This document shows positions 53,415 to 64,000 of a DNA stretch of 64,000 nucleotides, in pieces. A program made the position numbers and the translations under genes. Where the stretch lies: the NCBI GenBank assembly GCA_003243425.1, contig QFQP01000023.1:82644-146643 (forward strand). The letters run 5' to 3'. Under the pieces are notes generated by a model. The model had not been told where the DNA came from. It did not search any database and was given only the letters and a program-made list of their open reading frames with translations. How positions within the stretch are numbered: the first letter of the stretch is position 1; each line of letters starts with the position of its first letter. This DNA is from Archangium gephyra. Its GTDB lineage: Bacteria; Myxococcota; Myxococcia; Myxococcales; Myxococcaceae.

Positions 53415-53913
53415 GCGAGTCACGGCTGAACGTGCCACTGCCGAAGTCGACGCTGGCGGCGATGCACCACACTGACACCGCATCGAGCTGCTCCAGCGAC
53501 ACGTCGGCAGGAAGTGGAATGACGAGCGTCTCGTTGACCCACGGCTGTCGGGGCCGGAAGAGCTGCGGGCCGAGCGCGACCCCTCGAGCGAACCCCTGAC
53601 CTGCGGCCGCGCCAGTCAGCCGCACGTCGATGCCCTGTCCGTCGTACGAGAAGCCGGTGACCGTGAGCGTGCACGCGTCGGTCATGGTCACCCGCCCAGC
53701 CACGCCATGAAACTGCGTTGCCAGCGCTGCGCTCCACCCGACGCGCTCCGAGACGCGGGGGCAGCCCGTGGGCGCGCCAGCATCGACCACCCCGTTACCT
53801 GCATCGGGGCCGCCATCGAAGGTCGAGACGTCCGAGCCGCCGTCTTCGGGCGCTGCGGGCTGCTCGGGCCCGCAGGCCGTCGCCGCGAAGAGAACGAGCG
53901 CGCAGCGCCTCAT
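53344..53913 (-). CDS. DM13-domain lipoprotein
   Basis: 189 residues from an ATG overlapping the upstream stop (ATGA). The signal ends with lipobox-like ATAC at Cys14. After an Asp/Gly/Ala linker, residues about 60-165 carry FHGVAGRVTM, LTVTGFSYDGQG, ETLVIPLPADV and LDAVSVWCIAASVDFGSGTF. These match the DM13 domain, which has a nearly invariant Cys and is proposed to take part in electron transfer or redox binding. It ends the bufferin-like operon; its C-terminal codons lie over the end of the LysR-like gene. Confidence 0.78.
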   Translation of the reverse strand: MRRCALVLFAATACGPEQPAAPEDGGSDVSTFDGGPDAGNGVVDAGAPTGCPRVSERVGWSAALATQFHGVAGRVTMTDACTLTVTGFSYDGQGIDVRLTGAAAGQGFARGVALGPQLFRPRQPWVNETLVIPLPADVSLEQLDAVSVWCIAASVDFGSGTFSRDSLNRARTAAPRPAVRCAPHSPVER

Positions 53914-54380
53914 GGCGCGCGCACCCTGCCGCTGGCGCTGACCGGGTCGGGCCAGGAGTGACACAGCGCGCAGCCACCGGTCGGCGCAGTCACGGGCATC
54001 TTGAGCACCCGCCCTTCCAGCTCCGCCTCCATCGAGTACGGCGTCTCGAGCGGCTCGATGCTCCAGAAGTTGCCAACGGAATTGCTGACCACCGACACGG
54101 TCTTCCCCTTCGCATCGGTGACACGAATGGTGACGCCCGCCACGCCTTCGCACGCCGTCGCATCGCCGGTCGCAAAGACGGTGCCACCGAAAGAGAACGG
54201 CTTGTTCTTCGCCTCTCCACTCGCGGAGTGGCAACGCAGGCAGTTCGCGCCCGGTCGCATCGTGGGCCCACGCACCTCGTCGGCGCCGAGCGCAAAGTCG
54301 GTCGAGACGTCACAGTTCGCCGGCTCCGCGCCGCAGGACACCAGCAGCGCGAACCCTCCAGCCATCAAGATGCTTCTCAT
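53910..54380 (-). CDS. lipoprotein with two CxxCH heme-binding motifs
   Basis: 156 residues. The lipobox LVSC has Cys16. CLRCH at 47-51 and CALCH at 137-141 are c-type heme attachment sites, and a carboxypeptidase-regulatory-like beta domain lies between them (GVTIRVTDAKGKTVS). It overlaps the DM13 gene and the upstream DUF2063 frame by four bases each. A periplasmic electron carrier that serves the DM13 lipoprotein or a copper-linked oxidase is a plausible role. Confidence 0.75.
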   Translation of the reverse strand: MRSILMAGGFALLVSCGAEPANCDVSTDFALGADEVRGPTMRPGANCLRCHSASGEAKNKPFSFGGTVFATGDATACEGVAGVTIRVTDAKGKTVSVVSNSVGNFWSIEPLETPYSMEAELEGRVLKMPVTAPTGGCALCHSWPDPVSASGRVRAP

Positions 54381-55047
54381 GAATTCACCAGCCAGCCTCG
54401 TGAGAGCCAGCGCTCCAGGGTCGCCAGCACGAAATCGGGCCCATGCACGTCGTCACCGACGACGAGCTGGCACCACGTGGGAAAGTCGACGCCACGGCTC
54501 GCCGCGGCGAGGGCGTTGGCTTCGTTGAGGGGCAACGGCGCGTCGAACCCCCTGAAGCCCTGACGCCAGACACAGCGGTGCTCGTGCGAAGCGTCGACGG
54601 CGCACGCCGCCACGTGCTGCCCGGTGCGCACCACCCACGCGTCGAGCGGCCTCGCGCGCAGGGCTTCGCGGTCCACGAGCTCGACGTCTGGTGCGACGAA
54701 CACCGCGAAGCGCGCCCAGTCGAGCGCGGCGACGCCACCGAAACCCGACTTCTCGCGCAACCAGTCGACGAAAGGAGGGCCGATGCGTTCGAGCGCCCAG
54801 TGCGTCGACGGCTGCTCGGCCACGAAGCGCGAGGCCAACTGTGCGAAGCGCGCGTCGCCGGTGGCGGCCACCACGGCCGGAAACAGCTCCCGCAGCGCCT
54901 GGACCTGACGCACCCAGTAGGCGGTGCGGTAGATCTCGAGCCGTTGGTGAGCGCTCAGCGCGACACGAACACGGCCTCGAGCTCCGGCGGGCCGGGCCGG
55001 GTGCGCACGCTCTGCCAGAAGACGCGCTGGTGGTCGTGCAACGTCAC
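54377..55047 (-). pseudogene. DUF2063 (HvfC/BufC-like) protein gene with a -1 frameshift
   Basis: The N-terminus starts at the GTG overlapping the preceding stop (GTGA at 55044-55047), reads MTLHDHQRVFWQSV and stops at 54955-54957. The family's continuation (ALSAHQRLEIYRTAYWVRQ) lies in the frame one base earlier and runs on to 54377. Joining them needs one extra base near 54958-54975, so a one-base deletion (or an assembly error) broke the gene. HvfC/BufC is the partner that presents the precursor to the DUF692 enzyme. The C-terminal part keeps typical features (ALRELFPAVVAATGD). An internal GTG start could still make a truncated protein. Confidence 0.62.
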
Positions 55048-55862
55048 GAGGCCACTCCCATGATGGCGGCCGCTTCGAGCTGCCGGGCCCGGTCACACTC
55101 GGCCAGCACGACGCTCAGCGGCGGTACACGCTCGTCCCACTCGACCAGCGTGGGCTGGGGACCATGCATGCGCACGCAATCGACGAACAGCTGCCACACC
55201 GCGTCCGACACCGGCGCGCCGTGATCGTCGAACAGGTGCGTGCCCAGGTCGCTGTGCCCGGCGAGGTGGAGCTGCCGAATGCGTCGGCTGTCGATGCCCC
55301 GAAGCGCCCGGCCAGCGTCGTAGCCATGATTGGTCGCGTTGACGTGGAGGTTGTTCAAGTCGAGCAACAGCTCGCAGTCGGCGCGCCGCAGCACCTCGCC
55401 GATGAAGTCCCACTCGGTCATCTCGCTGTCGCGAAACTCGACGTAGCTGCTCACGTTTTCGAGCACGAGCCGCCGACCAAGCGCGTCCTGCACGCGCTGC
55501 ACGCGCTCGGTGACGTGCGCCAGGGCTTCTGCGGTGAACGGCAACGGCCACAGGTCGTGACCGACGTGACCCCCGAAGCCGCCGAAGCAGAAGTGATCGC
55601 TCACCCACGAAGCGTCGACGCGCTCGGCGAGTTCGCGCAGGCCGTGCAGGTACGCAGGCGCGATCGGGTCGAGCCCGCCGATGGACAGTGACACGCCATG
55701 AAGCGCCACCGGCATGTCCCGGCGGACCCGCTCGAGCACCGCGAGCGGGCGGCCACCACGACCGATGAAGTTCTCCGAGATGACCTCCGCGAAGTCTGCG
55801 CGGAGGCCGTGCTCGAGGATTTCGGAGAAGTGCTGCGTGCGCAGCCCCAGGCCGTGGCTCAC
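55044..55862 (-). CDS. DUF692/MNIO iron enzyme (HvfB/BufB-like)
   Basis: 272 residues with the TIM-barrel DUF692 pattern: LHGVSLSIGG, SDHFCFGG, ENVSSYVEF, LLLDLNNLHVNATNHG and QLHLAGH, which hold the His/Asp/Glu iron ligands. Multinuclear non-heme iron oxidases of this family convert cysteines of RiPP precursors to oxazolone/thioamide or thiooxazole groups. It starts 7 bp after the Cys-rich precursor gene. The GTG start has GAGG a few bases upstream. Confidence 0.86.
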   Translation of the reverse strand: MSHGLGLRTQHFSEILEHGLRADFAEVISENFIGRGGRPLAVLERVRRDMPVALHGVSLSIGGLDPIAPAYLHGLRELAERVDASWVSDHFCFGGFGGHVGHDLWPLPFTAEALAHVTERVQRVQDALGRRLVLENVSSYVEFRDSEMTEWDFIGEVLRRADCELLLDLNNLHVNATNHGYDAGRALRGIDSRRIRQLHLAGHSDLGTHLFDDHGAPVSDAVWQLFVDCVRMHGPQPTLVEWDERVPPLSVVLAECDRARQLEAAAIMGVAS

Positions 55863-55869
55863 GCGCGCC

Positions 55870-56151
55870 TCACTTGACGACCGTGCCGCCCTTGGCGTCG
55901 CACTCGCTCCCGGTCACCTCGACCCAGCCCTGCCCTGCGCAGCTGTTCTTCCCGGCGCAGTCGTGCATGCCACCGTCGGGCAACGAGCCGGCGCACGACG
56001 CAGTGCCTGCGCACGAGTTGATGCCCGAACACTTCACGGCTTCCTGCGAGCTCCCGTTGGGCTGGGGCGCTTCGGCGCCGACACCGCAGGCCGACGCAGC
56101 GAACAACGAGGCAACGGCCGACGCGAGGGCAACTGACTTGATGGGCTTCAT
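55870..56151 (-). CDS. Cys-rich secreted RiPP precursor (bufferin/HvfA-like)
   Basis: 93 residues. A signal peptide ends near ASAC at 19-22. Six further cysteines lie at 41, 47, 53, 65, 71 and 84, in CSGINSCAG, CAGKNSCAGQGW and TGSEC. The pattern CAG-x-NSC and a C-terminal KGGT tail are typical of metal-binding precursors placed before DUF692 enzymes. After modification it may chelate copper. AAGGAAG precedes the ATG. It is divergent from the methyltransferase gene. Confidence 0.8.
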   Translation of the reverse strand: MKPIKSVALASAVASLFAASACGVGAEAPQPNGSSQEAVKCSGINSCAGTASCAGSLPDGGMHDCAGKNSCAGQGWVEVTGSECDAKGGTVVK

Positions 56152-56308
56152 GTGCTTCCTTTTGGAACGTGCCGCGCGTCAGTGCGCAGCAACGAGCCGG
56201 GTACGGGAGCGCGCCCTTCGCGGTTACCGACGTCGTGTTCGCCGCAGCGCAACCCGCCTTGCGTTACGGGCAACCCTGCGGGCCGGAGAACTTCTGTAAG
56301 TGGGCGCC

Positions 56309-56959
56309 ATGAGCCGTCGTGAAGTGCACACCACCGAAGCGGTCGCCTGGCTGCGGCAGCAACGCTTCGAGCCGGGCACGGCAGTGGTGACCTCGATGCC
56401 CGATTCCTCGGAGATCCCCTCGCTCGGGTTCGACGGCTGGCGAACGTGGTTCTCGGCCACGTCGGAGCTCATCTGCCGCAACGTGAGCGACGAGGACGTG
56501 GCGATCTTCTACCAGACCGACGTGAAGCACGACGGTCGCTGGGTCGACAAAGGCTTCCTCGTCTCGCTCGGCGCCGAACGCGCGGGCAGTCACTGCCTCT
56601 GGCACAAGGTGATCTGCCGTGCGCCTGCGGGGATGACCACGTTCGGCAGACCGGCGTACGCGCACCTGCTGTGTTTTTCGCGCACCAAACGGCTCGAGAA
56701 GGCCGAGTCGTTCGCCGACGTGCTGCCGCAGCTGGGAGAGATGACCTGGGCGCGCGCGATGGGCCTCGAAGCGTGTGATGCCATCGCGAAGTTCCTCGTG
56801 AAGTTCACGAAGACCAGGACCGTGGTCGACCCGTTCTGCGGCGTGGGCACGATGCTCGCGGTCGCCAATGAAGTCGGGCTCGATGCGGTCGGTGTAGAGC
56901 TGTCTGCGAAGCGGGCAGAAAAGGCGCGAACGCTCATGTTGAAGCCGAGGCTTCGATGA
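56309..56959 (+). CDS. SAM-dependent DNA-methylase-like protein
   Basis: 216 residues from the ATG at 56309. An N-terminal part of about 140 residues has no clear family. The C-terminus has TVVDPFCGVGTMLAVANEVGLDAVGVELSAKRAEKAR, the AdoMet motif and DPF-x-G of nucleic-acid methylases of the N6/N4 or TRM11 type. It overlaps the GFA gene by ATGA. RNA or DNA may be the substrate. The N-terminal aromatic residues (WRTWFS) may contact bases. Confidence 0.65.
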   Translation: MSRREVHTTEAVAWLRQQRFEPGTAVVTSMPDSSEIPSLGFDGWRTWFSATSELICRNVSDEDVAIFYQTDVKHDGRWVDKGFLVSLGAERAGSHCLWHKVICRAPAGMTTFGRPAYAHLLCFSRTKRLEKAESFADVLPQLGEMTWARAMGLEACDAIAKFLVKFTKTRTVVDPFCGVGTMLAVANEVGLDAVGVELSAKRAEKARTLMLKPRLR

Positions 56960-57342
56960 AGACCGGAAGCTGCTTCTGCAACGCCGTGAAGTACGAGCTG
57001 CGTGGGCCTTCGACGAAGGTGACGTACTGCCACTGCTCGAAGTGCCGGAAGTGGCACGGGCACATCGGCGCCTTCGCGGCGGTGGATCGCGCTGACTTCG
57101 TGCTCACCGAGGCACGGGGCCTCAAGTGGCACGCGCTGTCGGAAGAAGTTCGTCGCGGGTTCTGCAGCGAATGCGGCTCGACGCTGTTCTTCGACGCGAA
57201 GAGCGACCCGAAGATCTCGTTCACCGCAGGCACCGTCGATGCGCCGACGGGGCTGTCGTCGAAGGCGCACATCTACGTCGGCAGCAAAGGCGACTACTAC
57301 GAGCTCGCCGACGATGGGCTGATGCGCCTCGAGACCCACTGA
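56956..57342 (+). CDS. GFA-family (glutathione-dependent formaldehyde-activating-like) zinc protein
   Basis: 128 residues. Zinc ligands C-x-C (GSCFCNAV), CHCSKC and CSECGS are in the order of GFA/DUF636 proteins, which have a beta-sandwich with two zinc sites. Most members have unknown activity. It is coupled to the methylase-like gene by a four-base overlap. Confidence 0.88.
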   Translation: MKTGSCFCNAVKYELRGPSTKVTYCHCSKCRKWHGHIGAFAAVDRADFVLTEARGLKWHALSEEVRRGFCSECGSTLFFDAKSDPKISFTAGTVDAPTGLSSKAHIYVGSKGDYYELADDGLMRLETH

Positions 57343-57384
57343 CGTCATCGCTTCCACGCGCTTCCTGCGGAACCCGATGCCTCG

Positions 57385-57594
57385 ATGCGGCGACGCTGGC
57401 TCTACCTCGGCGGCGCAGGTGTGCTCTCGGTGCTCGCCGCGCTGTCGATGCTGCGCCCGGAAGCTGCGCACTGCCGACGGGCATCGTCGACGACGGCGTG
57501 TGCCCGGCGATCGAAATTCGAAAGCTGTGAGCAGCGGCCCCGGCCTCCCCGATGGGTCGTGACCGAGCAGGCCACTGCCCGAAAGCCCGCTTGA
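57385..57594 (+). CDS. possible small membrane protein (uncertain)
   Basis: A frame of 69 codons begins MRRRWLYLGGAGVLSVLAALSML, a credible signal-anchor sequence. It then turns to Arg/Ser-rich composition unlike a protein. In another frame over 57470-57530 the sequence GIVDDGVCPAIEIRKL looks more protein-like, so a frameshift near 57470 would give a short periplasmic peptide. The start lies 42 bp after the GFA stop. It could also be non-coding; I keep it as a weak call. Confidence 0.3.
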   Translation: MRRRWLYLGGAGVLSVLAALSMLRPEAAHCRRASSTTACARRSKFESCEQRPRPPRWVVTEQATARKPA

Positions 57595-57626
57595 CCTGAA
57601 CGTCCGTTCCGCCCAAGTAGCGCGCC

Positions 57627-60480
<2,854 letters not shown>

Positions 60481-60491
<11 letters not shown>

Positions 60492-60505
60492 GCGCAGCCC
60501 CGCCA
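60481..60505 (+). terminator. terminator-like hairpin at the uvrA stop
   Basis: TGGCGGGG at 60481-60488 pairs with CCCCGCCA at 60498-60505 around a 9-nt loop, and the stem contains the uvrA stop region. No T-run follows, so termination is likely weak or Rho-assisted. Confidence 0.4.
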
Positions 60506-60601
60506 ACACGTTGAACTTGCTCAGCTTCGTCGATGTCTGATGCGGCGGAGCTTCACAGAAACGCCGTTAATCCCCTGCGCGCCGGTGCCGAAAATGCCGG
60601 C

Positions 60602-63421
60602 ATGACCATCAAGGGCTCTGACGCCGCCGCGGCCCGCGCTGCACAGCTCGCTGCTCAACGCGCCGCGGAGGCGGCGCGAAAGGCTGCCGAAGCCGCGAAG
60701 AAGGCTGCGGAAGCCGTCAGGGCGAAGGCCCAGCAGCAACAACAGCTCCGCGCCGCGCTGGCGAACAAGGCAGGCACGAAGCCCACGGCGTCAGCCGTTC
60801 GCCAGGCCTTCGGTCGCAACGAATTCTCCACCGGCGCGGCGCGAGCGCTGAAGCAGCAGCTCGGCACCGGCACCAGCCTGCGCACCGAAGTGCTCGGCGA
60901 CGGCAAGGTGAACTGCCTCGAGCGTGCCGTCGGCATCGCGAAGCCGAGAGACAACGTGGTGCTGCTCACCGACAAGCACGACCCCGTGGGTCACGCGGTC
61001 GTCGAGCGGCCCGACGGCAGCGTCGTCGATCCCAATCGCCCCAATCAGCCCTACTCGAGCCTCAACGCGTACCTCCGTGAGAACCCGCGCTACGCCGACC
61101 CCGCGAAGATCTCCGATGTGGTCGCCGAGAAGCTGCTCCGCACGCCTCCAGGCAAGGCGCGCGACGCGCTCATCGCGAAGGCCGGCTTGAGCGACGTCGC
61201 CGCGCGCACGGTGGCCGACCCCGGACACATCACCGCGCAGTATCAGCGTGACGCCGCGAACGCCGCGACCGACGCGCAGGCCGCGTGGGACAGTGCCATC
61301 GCCAACGGCGGCTCGGAGCTCGAGGCCGCCAGAGCCGCCGCCGACGTGCTCGAGGCCGCCGCGGCCGCGAAGGCCGACCCCGAGTTCCGCAGGTACGTCG
61401 CCAACGCGTCGGTCGAGCTGGCTGAAGACATCGGCCGTGCGGTCGGCGCCGCAGCGAACGGTGCGACCAGCGATGACCTGAAACACACGCTCGACGTGCT
61501 GGCGAAGTTCACCGAAGCGGGGAGTGACACGTTCACCCGCGCCGCTGCGGCCGCCATCGCGGCGGAGTTGCCCGATCGCGCCGGGCGCCCGCCCTTCCGT
61601 GCCGCGCCGGGCGATGCGCTGCACGACGTCACCTCGTTCCTCGAGCGTCAGGCCGGCGATGGAAACATCGCGCTCACCTCGGCGCTCGGCGCTGAGCTCG
61701 GCAAGCTCGGCAAGACCGAAGCGCTCGGCGCCATCACCCCCGCGCTGACGGAGGCCGTGGAAGACGTTCACGGCACCTACGACTCGGCGCAGCAGAAGTA
61801 CGTCGAGGCCGAAGCGCAGCTCGGTGTCGAACTGCAGCGCTTCGGCCCGGCGATGACCGACGCGCAGAAGCAGGAATACATCGAGGCCTTCTGGTCACAG
61901 GCGGACAACGCGGCCATCAAGAGCGACCTCGCGGCAGCCGAAACGCAGCTCGCGCAGACGTTCGAAGCGACGGCCCCTGGGCTCGAGGCGGCCGCGAAGG
62001 CCGGTGACGAAAGAGCGGCCGAGTTGCTGGTGAGCGGCGCGACGAAGCTGGCCACGTCGCAGACGCAGGCGCGCGTGGCGATCGACTTCGTCGAGCGCGT
62101 CGGGCTCCCCGAGAACAAGGCGCTCTTCGATGCGCTGAACCACGACGGCACGCTCGAAGACACGCTCGCCAACGAGGTGCTCGCCCCGGCGCTCGGGAAC
62201 GCGCAGGCCGCGGCGCTCGCGGGTGGTGAAGGCGTCGACCTCGACGGCCTCGTCGCGCAGCTCAAGCGCATCAAGGACAACGCGACGAACTTCAAGAAGC
62301 TGCACACCGAGATCGGCGTCGCGACCGAGCAATACGACACCGTCAAGCGGCTGCTCGCCGAAGGGAAGACCGGCGAACAGATTCGCGATGCGCTGCGCCT
62401 CGATGACCTCACGCGTGAGTGGGAAGGCAAGACGAAGATCGGCAAGGCGCTCGCGGTGTTCGGCGTGGTCGGCGCCATGGGCGCGGCGATCTCTGCCGAC
62501 GGCAACCTCGATCGCATTCAGGCCTCACTCGAGACGGTGCGTGGTGGCCTCGAGCTGACGTCCGGTGTGCTCAGCTCGCTGGGTCGCGCCGGGAAGCTCG
62601 CGCAGGGCGCGAAGGCCGCCACGTTCCTCGCGAAGTTCGCGCCGGGCGTCGGGCTCGTCGCCGATTCGATTCAACTTGCGAAGGACATTCAGACTTTGCG
62701 CGAAGGCGGCAACGTCGGTGACTGGGTCTCGACCTTCGGCACCGTGGTCAACCTCGCGGGTGACATCGCCGGCTTCATTCCCGTCGCGGGTCAGGTGGTC
62801 GACGGCGTGCTCACCGCGGTGGGCACGGTGATTCAGGGCGTCGGCGGGCTCATCAGCAGCGTCATCGACGGGAACGAAGAAGCGAAGAAGAACCGCGAAG
62901 AGATCGACGCGCGCCTGAAGGCCGCCGGTGTCGACGCGCACACGCGCGAGGTGCTGCTCACGGAACGCGTGATCGACCCGACCTCCATCGCCGCGCTCGG
63001 CATCGAAGGTCAGGCCTACATCGACGCGCTCGAAGCGACGCAGCCGTGGTCGTCGGAAGACGGCCCTGCGATCGAAGCCTCACAGAAGGCCTGGCACATC
63101 GCCGCGGCGTACGGCCTCAGCGGGCAGGCCGCCGTCGACTTCGTGGAGGACTTCACCGAGAAGTACGGCGACCAGATGGGCTTCCAGGCGCTGCAGATCT
63201 TCGGACCGAACCTGGAGCGCTTCACCATGGCCGCGGCCACGCTGGCCCGCGACGGCAAGACGACCGAGGAGATCGCCGCAGAGCTGAGCGGCGAGTTCGG
63301 CGACATGGACGGGCAGCTCGAAGAGATCCTCGGCGACATGTACGCCGAGCACCTCGAAGGCCACGGCGCGAATCCGCCGCCGGGGTTCTATCAGCCGCAG
63401 TTCATCAACCTGCCGAGCTGA
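60602..63421 (+). CDS. large Ala-rich protein with possible Cys-His-Asp site and hydrophobic C-terminal region
   Basis: 939 residues from the ATG at 60602; an ATG at 60533 would add 23 residues. Residues 1-50 form an Ala/Lys-rich helix. At about 100-150, KVNCLERA, VGHAVVE and GSVVDPN place Cys105, His131 and Asp144 in an order seen in papain/transglutaminase-type hydrolases. A long helical part with many Glu/Ala residues follows. Between about 630 and 810 are three Gly/Ala/Val-rich hydrophobic stretches (VFGVVGAMGAAIS, VNLAGDIAGFIPVAG, TVIQGVGGLISSVI). These resemble pore or membrane-insertion segments of toxins. No signal peptide is seen. A secreted effector or toxin is possible but unproven. 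Confidence 0.6.
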   Translation: MTIKGSDAAAARAAQLAAQRAAEAARKAAEAAKKAAEAVRAKAQQQQQLRAALANKAGTKPTASAVRQAFGRNEFSTGAARALKQQLGTGTSLRTEVLGDGKVNCLERAVGIAKPRDNVVLLTDKHDPVGHAVVERPDGSVVDPNRPNQPYSSLNAYLRENPRYADPAKISDVVAEKLLRTPPGKARDALIAKAGLSDVAARTVADPGHITAQYQRDAANAATDAQAAWDSAIANGGSELEAARAAADVLEAAAAAKADPEFRRYVANASVELAEDIGRAVGAAANGATSDDLKHTLDVLAKFTEAGSDTFTRAAAAAIAAELPDRAGRPPFRAAPGDALHDVTSFLERQAGDGNIALTSALGAELGKLGKTEALGAITPALTEAVEDVHGTYDSAQQKYVEAEAQLGVELQRFGPAMTDAQKQEYIEAFWSQADNAAIKSDLAAAETQLAQTFEATAPGLEAAAKAGDERAAELLVSGATKLATSQTQARVAIDFVERVGLPENKALFDALNHDGTLEDTLANEVLAPALGNAQAAALAGGEGVDLDGLVAQLKRIKDNATNFKKLHTEIGVATEQYDTVKRLLAEGKTGEQIRDALRLDDLTREWEGKTKIGKALAVFGVVGAMGAAISADGNLDRIQASLETVRGGLELTSGVLSSLGRAGKLAQGAKAATFLAKFAPGVGLVADSIQLAKDIQTLREGGNVGDWVSTFGTVVNLAGDIAGFIPVAGQVVDGVLTAVGTVIQGVGGLISSVIDGNEEAKKNREEIDARLKAAGVDAHTREVLLTERVIDPTSIAALGIEGQAYIDALEATQPWSSEDGPAIEASQKAWHIAAAYGLSGQAAVDFVEDFTEKYGDQMGFQALQIFGPNLERFTMAAATLARDGKTTEEIAAELSGEFGDMDGQLEEILGDMYAEHLEGHGANPPPGFYQPQFINLPS

Positions 63422-63423
63422 CC

Positions 63424-64000
63424 TCAGGGCACCTGCAGTCGGGCGACCGCGACCGTGGCCCACGACGGCAACGTCGAGCCGCCCGACGAGCCGCGCGTCA
63501 CCGTCACCTTGTAGATGCCCGGGTAGAGCTGCGTGGTGAAGTCGTACGGATCGGTGAGGTTCGTGCAGCCGAGCACGTCGGTGGCGCTCGAGAAGCGCGT
63601 GTCGGTGAGGTGTTCGAAGGTGATGCGCGCGCGGGTGCTGCTGCTGCAGAGCGTCGCCACTGCGTCCATTCCGTTGATGGTGATGCGGCCACTCACGGTG
63701 TGCAGCGGTGGAATCGGCACGTCGAACACCACGTTGGCCTGCGGCGCATTCACCGTGAATGACGTCGAAGACACCGTGGCCCAGTTCGGCAGCGTCGAAC
63801 CTCCAGAGCCGCCGCGCGTCACCGTCACCTTGTACGTGCCTGGGTAGAGCTGCGTGGTGAAGGTGTACGGATCGTTGAGGTTCGTGCAGCCGAGCACGTC
63901 GGTGGCGCTCGAGAAGCGTGTGTCCGTGGTGTGGTCGAACGTGATGCGCGCGCGGGTGTTGCTGCTACAGAGCGTCGCCACCGCGTCCATTCCGTTGATG
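63424..64000 (-). CDS. C-terminal part of a protein with near-identical repeats of about 100 residues (5' truncated)
   Basis: The frame is open past the right edge. Two repeats are visible: INGMDAVATLCSS, TRARITF, TDTRFSSATDVLGCTNL, FTTQLYPG-YKVTVTRG and GSTLP-WATV occur twice, about 99 residues apart and nearly identical, with two Cys each. The repeats read like carboxypeptidase-regulatory or bacterial Ig-type beta domains of an adhesin. The DNA copies at 63445-63690 and 63780-64000 are also nearly identical, pointing to recent duplication. The last repeat ends at the stop. Anchoring and total length are not visible. Confidence 0.65.
   Translation of the reverse strand, partial: INGMDAVATLCSSNTRARITFDHTTDTRFSSATDVLGCTNLNDPYTFTTQLYPGTYKVTVTRGGSGGSTLPNWATVSSTSFTVNAPQANVVFDVPIPPLHTVSGRITINGMDAVATLCSSSTRARITFEHLTDTRFSSATDVLGCTNLTDPYDFTTQLYPGIYKVTVTRGSSGGSTLPSWATVAVARLQVP

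Overview
The window looks like a chromosomal segment of a myxobacterium (Myxococcota). The reasons are the very high G+C content, many lipoproteins with Asp-Ala-Gly or Gly-rich linkers, an N-terminal Ala/Lys-rich protein style, a modular Cys-rich lipoprotein, and many tightly packed genes that overlap by GTGA or ATGA. No rRNA, tRNA, insertion sequence or CRISPR array was seen.

Region 1 (1-22.2 kb) is mixed housekeeping and accessory sequence. It holds an ECF-type sigma factor with a small partner, a DprE1/DprE2-like oxidase-reductase pair beside a lipase maturation factor homologue, purA, a large addB-addA recombination pair, a HelD-like helicase and a Uma2-fold protein. These are followed by a lipoprotein built from ten Cys-rich modules, an ArsR-SRPBCC pair, an H1-tail-like basic protein, a Cys-containing lipoprotein and a stand-alone MazF/PemK toxin.

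Region 2 (22.5-41.0 kb) is an aryl polyene (flexirubin/xanthomonadin-type) pigment locus. Reading down the minus strand, the order is halogenase-like flavoenzyme, DUF3261 lipoprotein, ketosynthase, dehydratase, ketoreductase and second ketosynthase. After an insertion come the chain-length-factor-like ketosynthase, acyltransferase, two acyl carrier proteins, a membrane protein, an acyl ligase fused to a dehydratase, glycosyltransferase, thioesterase, LolA-like protein and MMPL exporter. The insertion holds a CBS protein, an aromatic ammonia lyase and a TonB-dependent receptor. In the inferred pathway the lyase makes the aryl starter, the ligase loads it on an ACP, the type II PKS extends it, the flavoenzyme may halogenate it, and the acyltransferase, LolA and MMPL proteins move the product to the outer membrane.

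Region 3 (41.0-53.4 kb) holds a PAP2 phosphatase, lspA, a 723-bp array of 21-bp repeats, and a pbpC/alpha-2-macroglobulin pair as in enterobacterial periplasmic defence loci. It also has two small stress-type membrane protein genes ending in a strong terminator, and a LysR-like regulator.

Region 4 (53.3-56.2 kb) is a compact minus-strand operon of the bufferin/HvfABC type. It has a Cys-rich secreted precursor peptide, a DUF692 (MNIO) enzyme and a DUF2063 partner that appears to carry a one-base frameshift. A two-CxxCH lipoprotein and a DM13-domain lipoprotein complete it.

Region 5 (56.3-64 kb) holds a methyltransferase and GFA pair, uvrA, a 939-residue Ala-rich protein with a possible Cys-His-Asp site and hydrophobic C-terminal region, and the end of a protein with near-identical repeats of about 100 residues running off the right edge.
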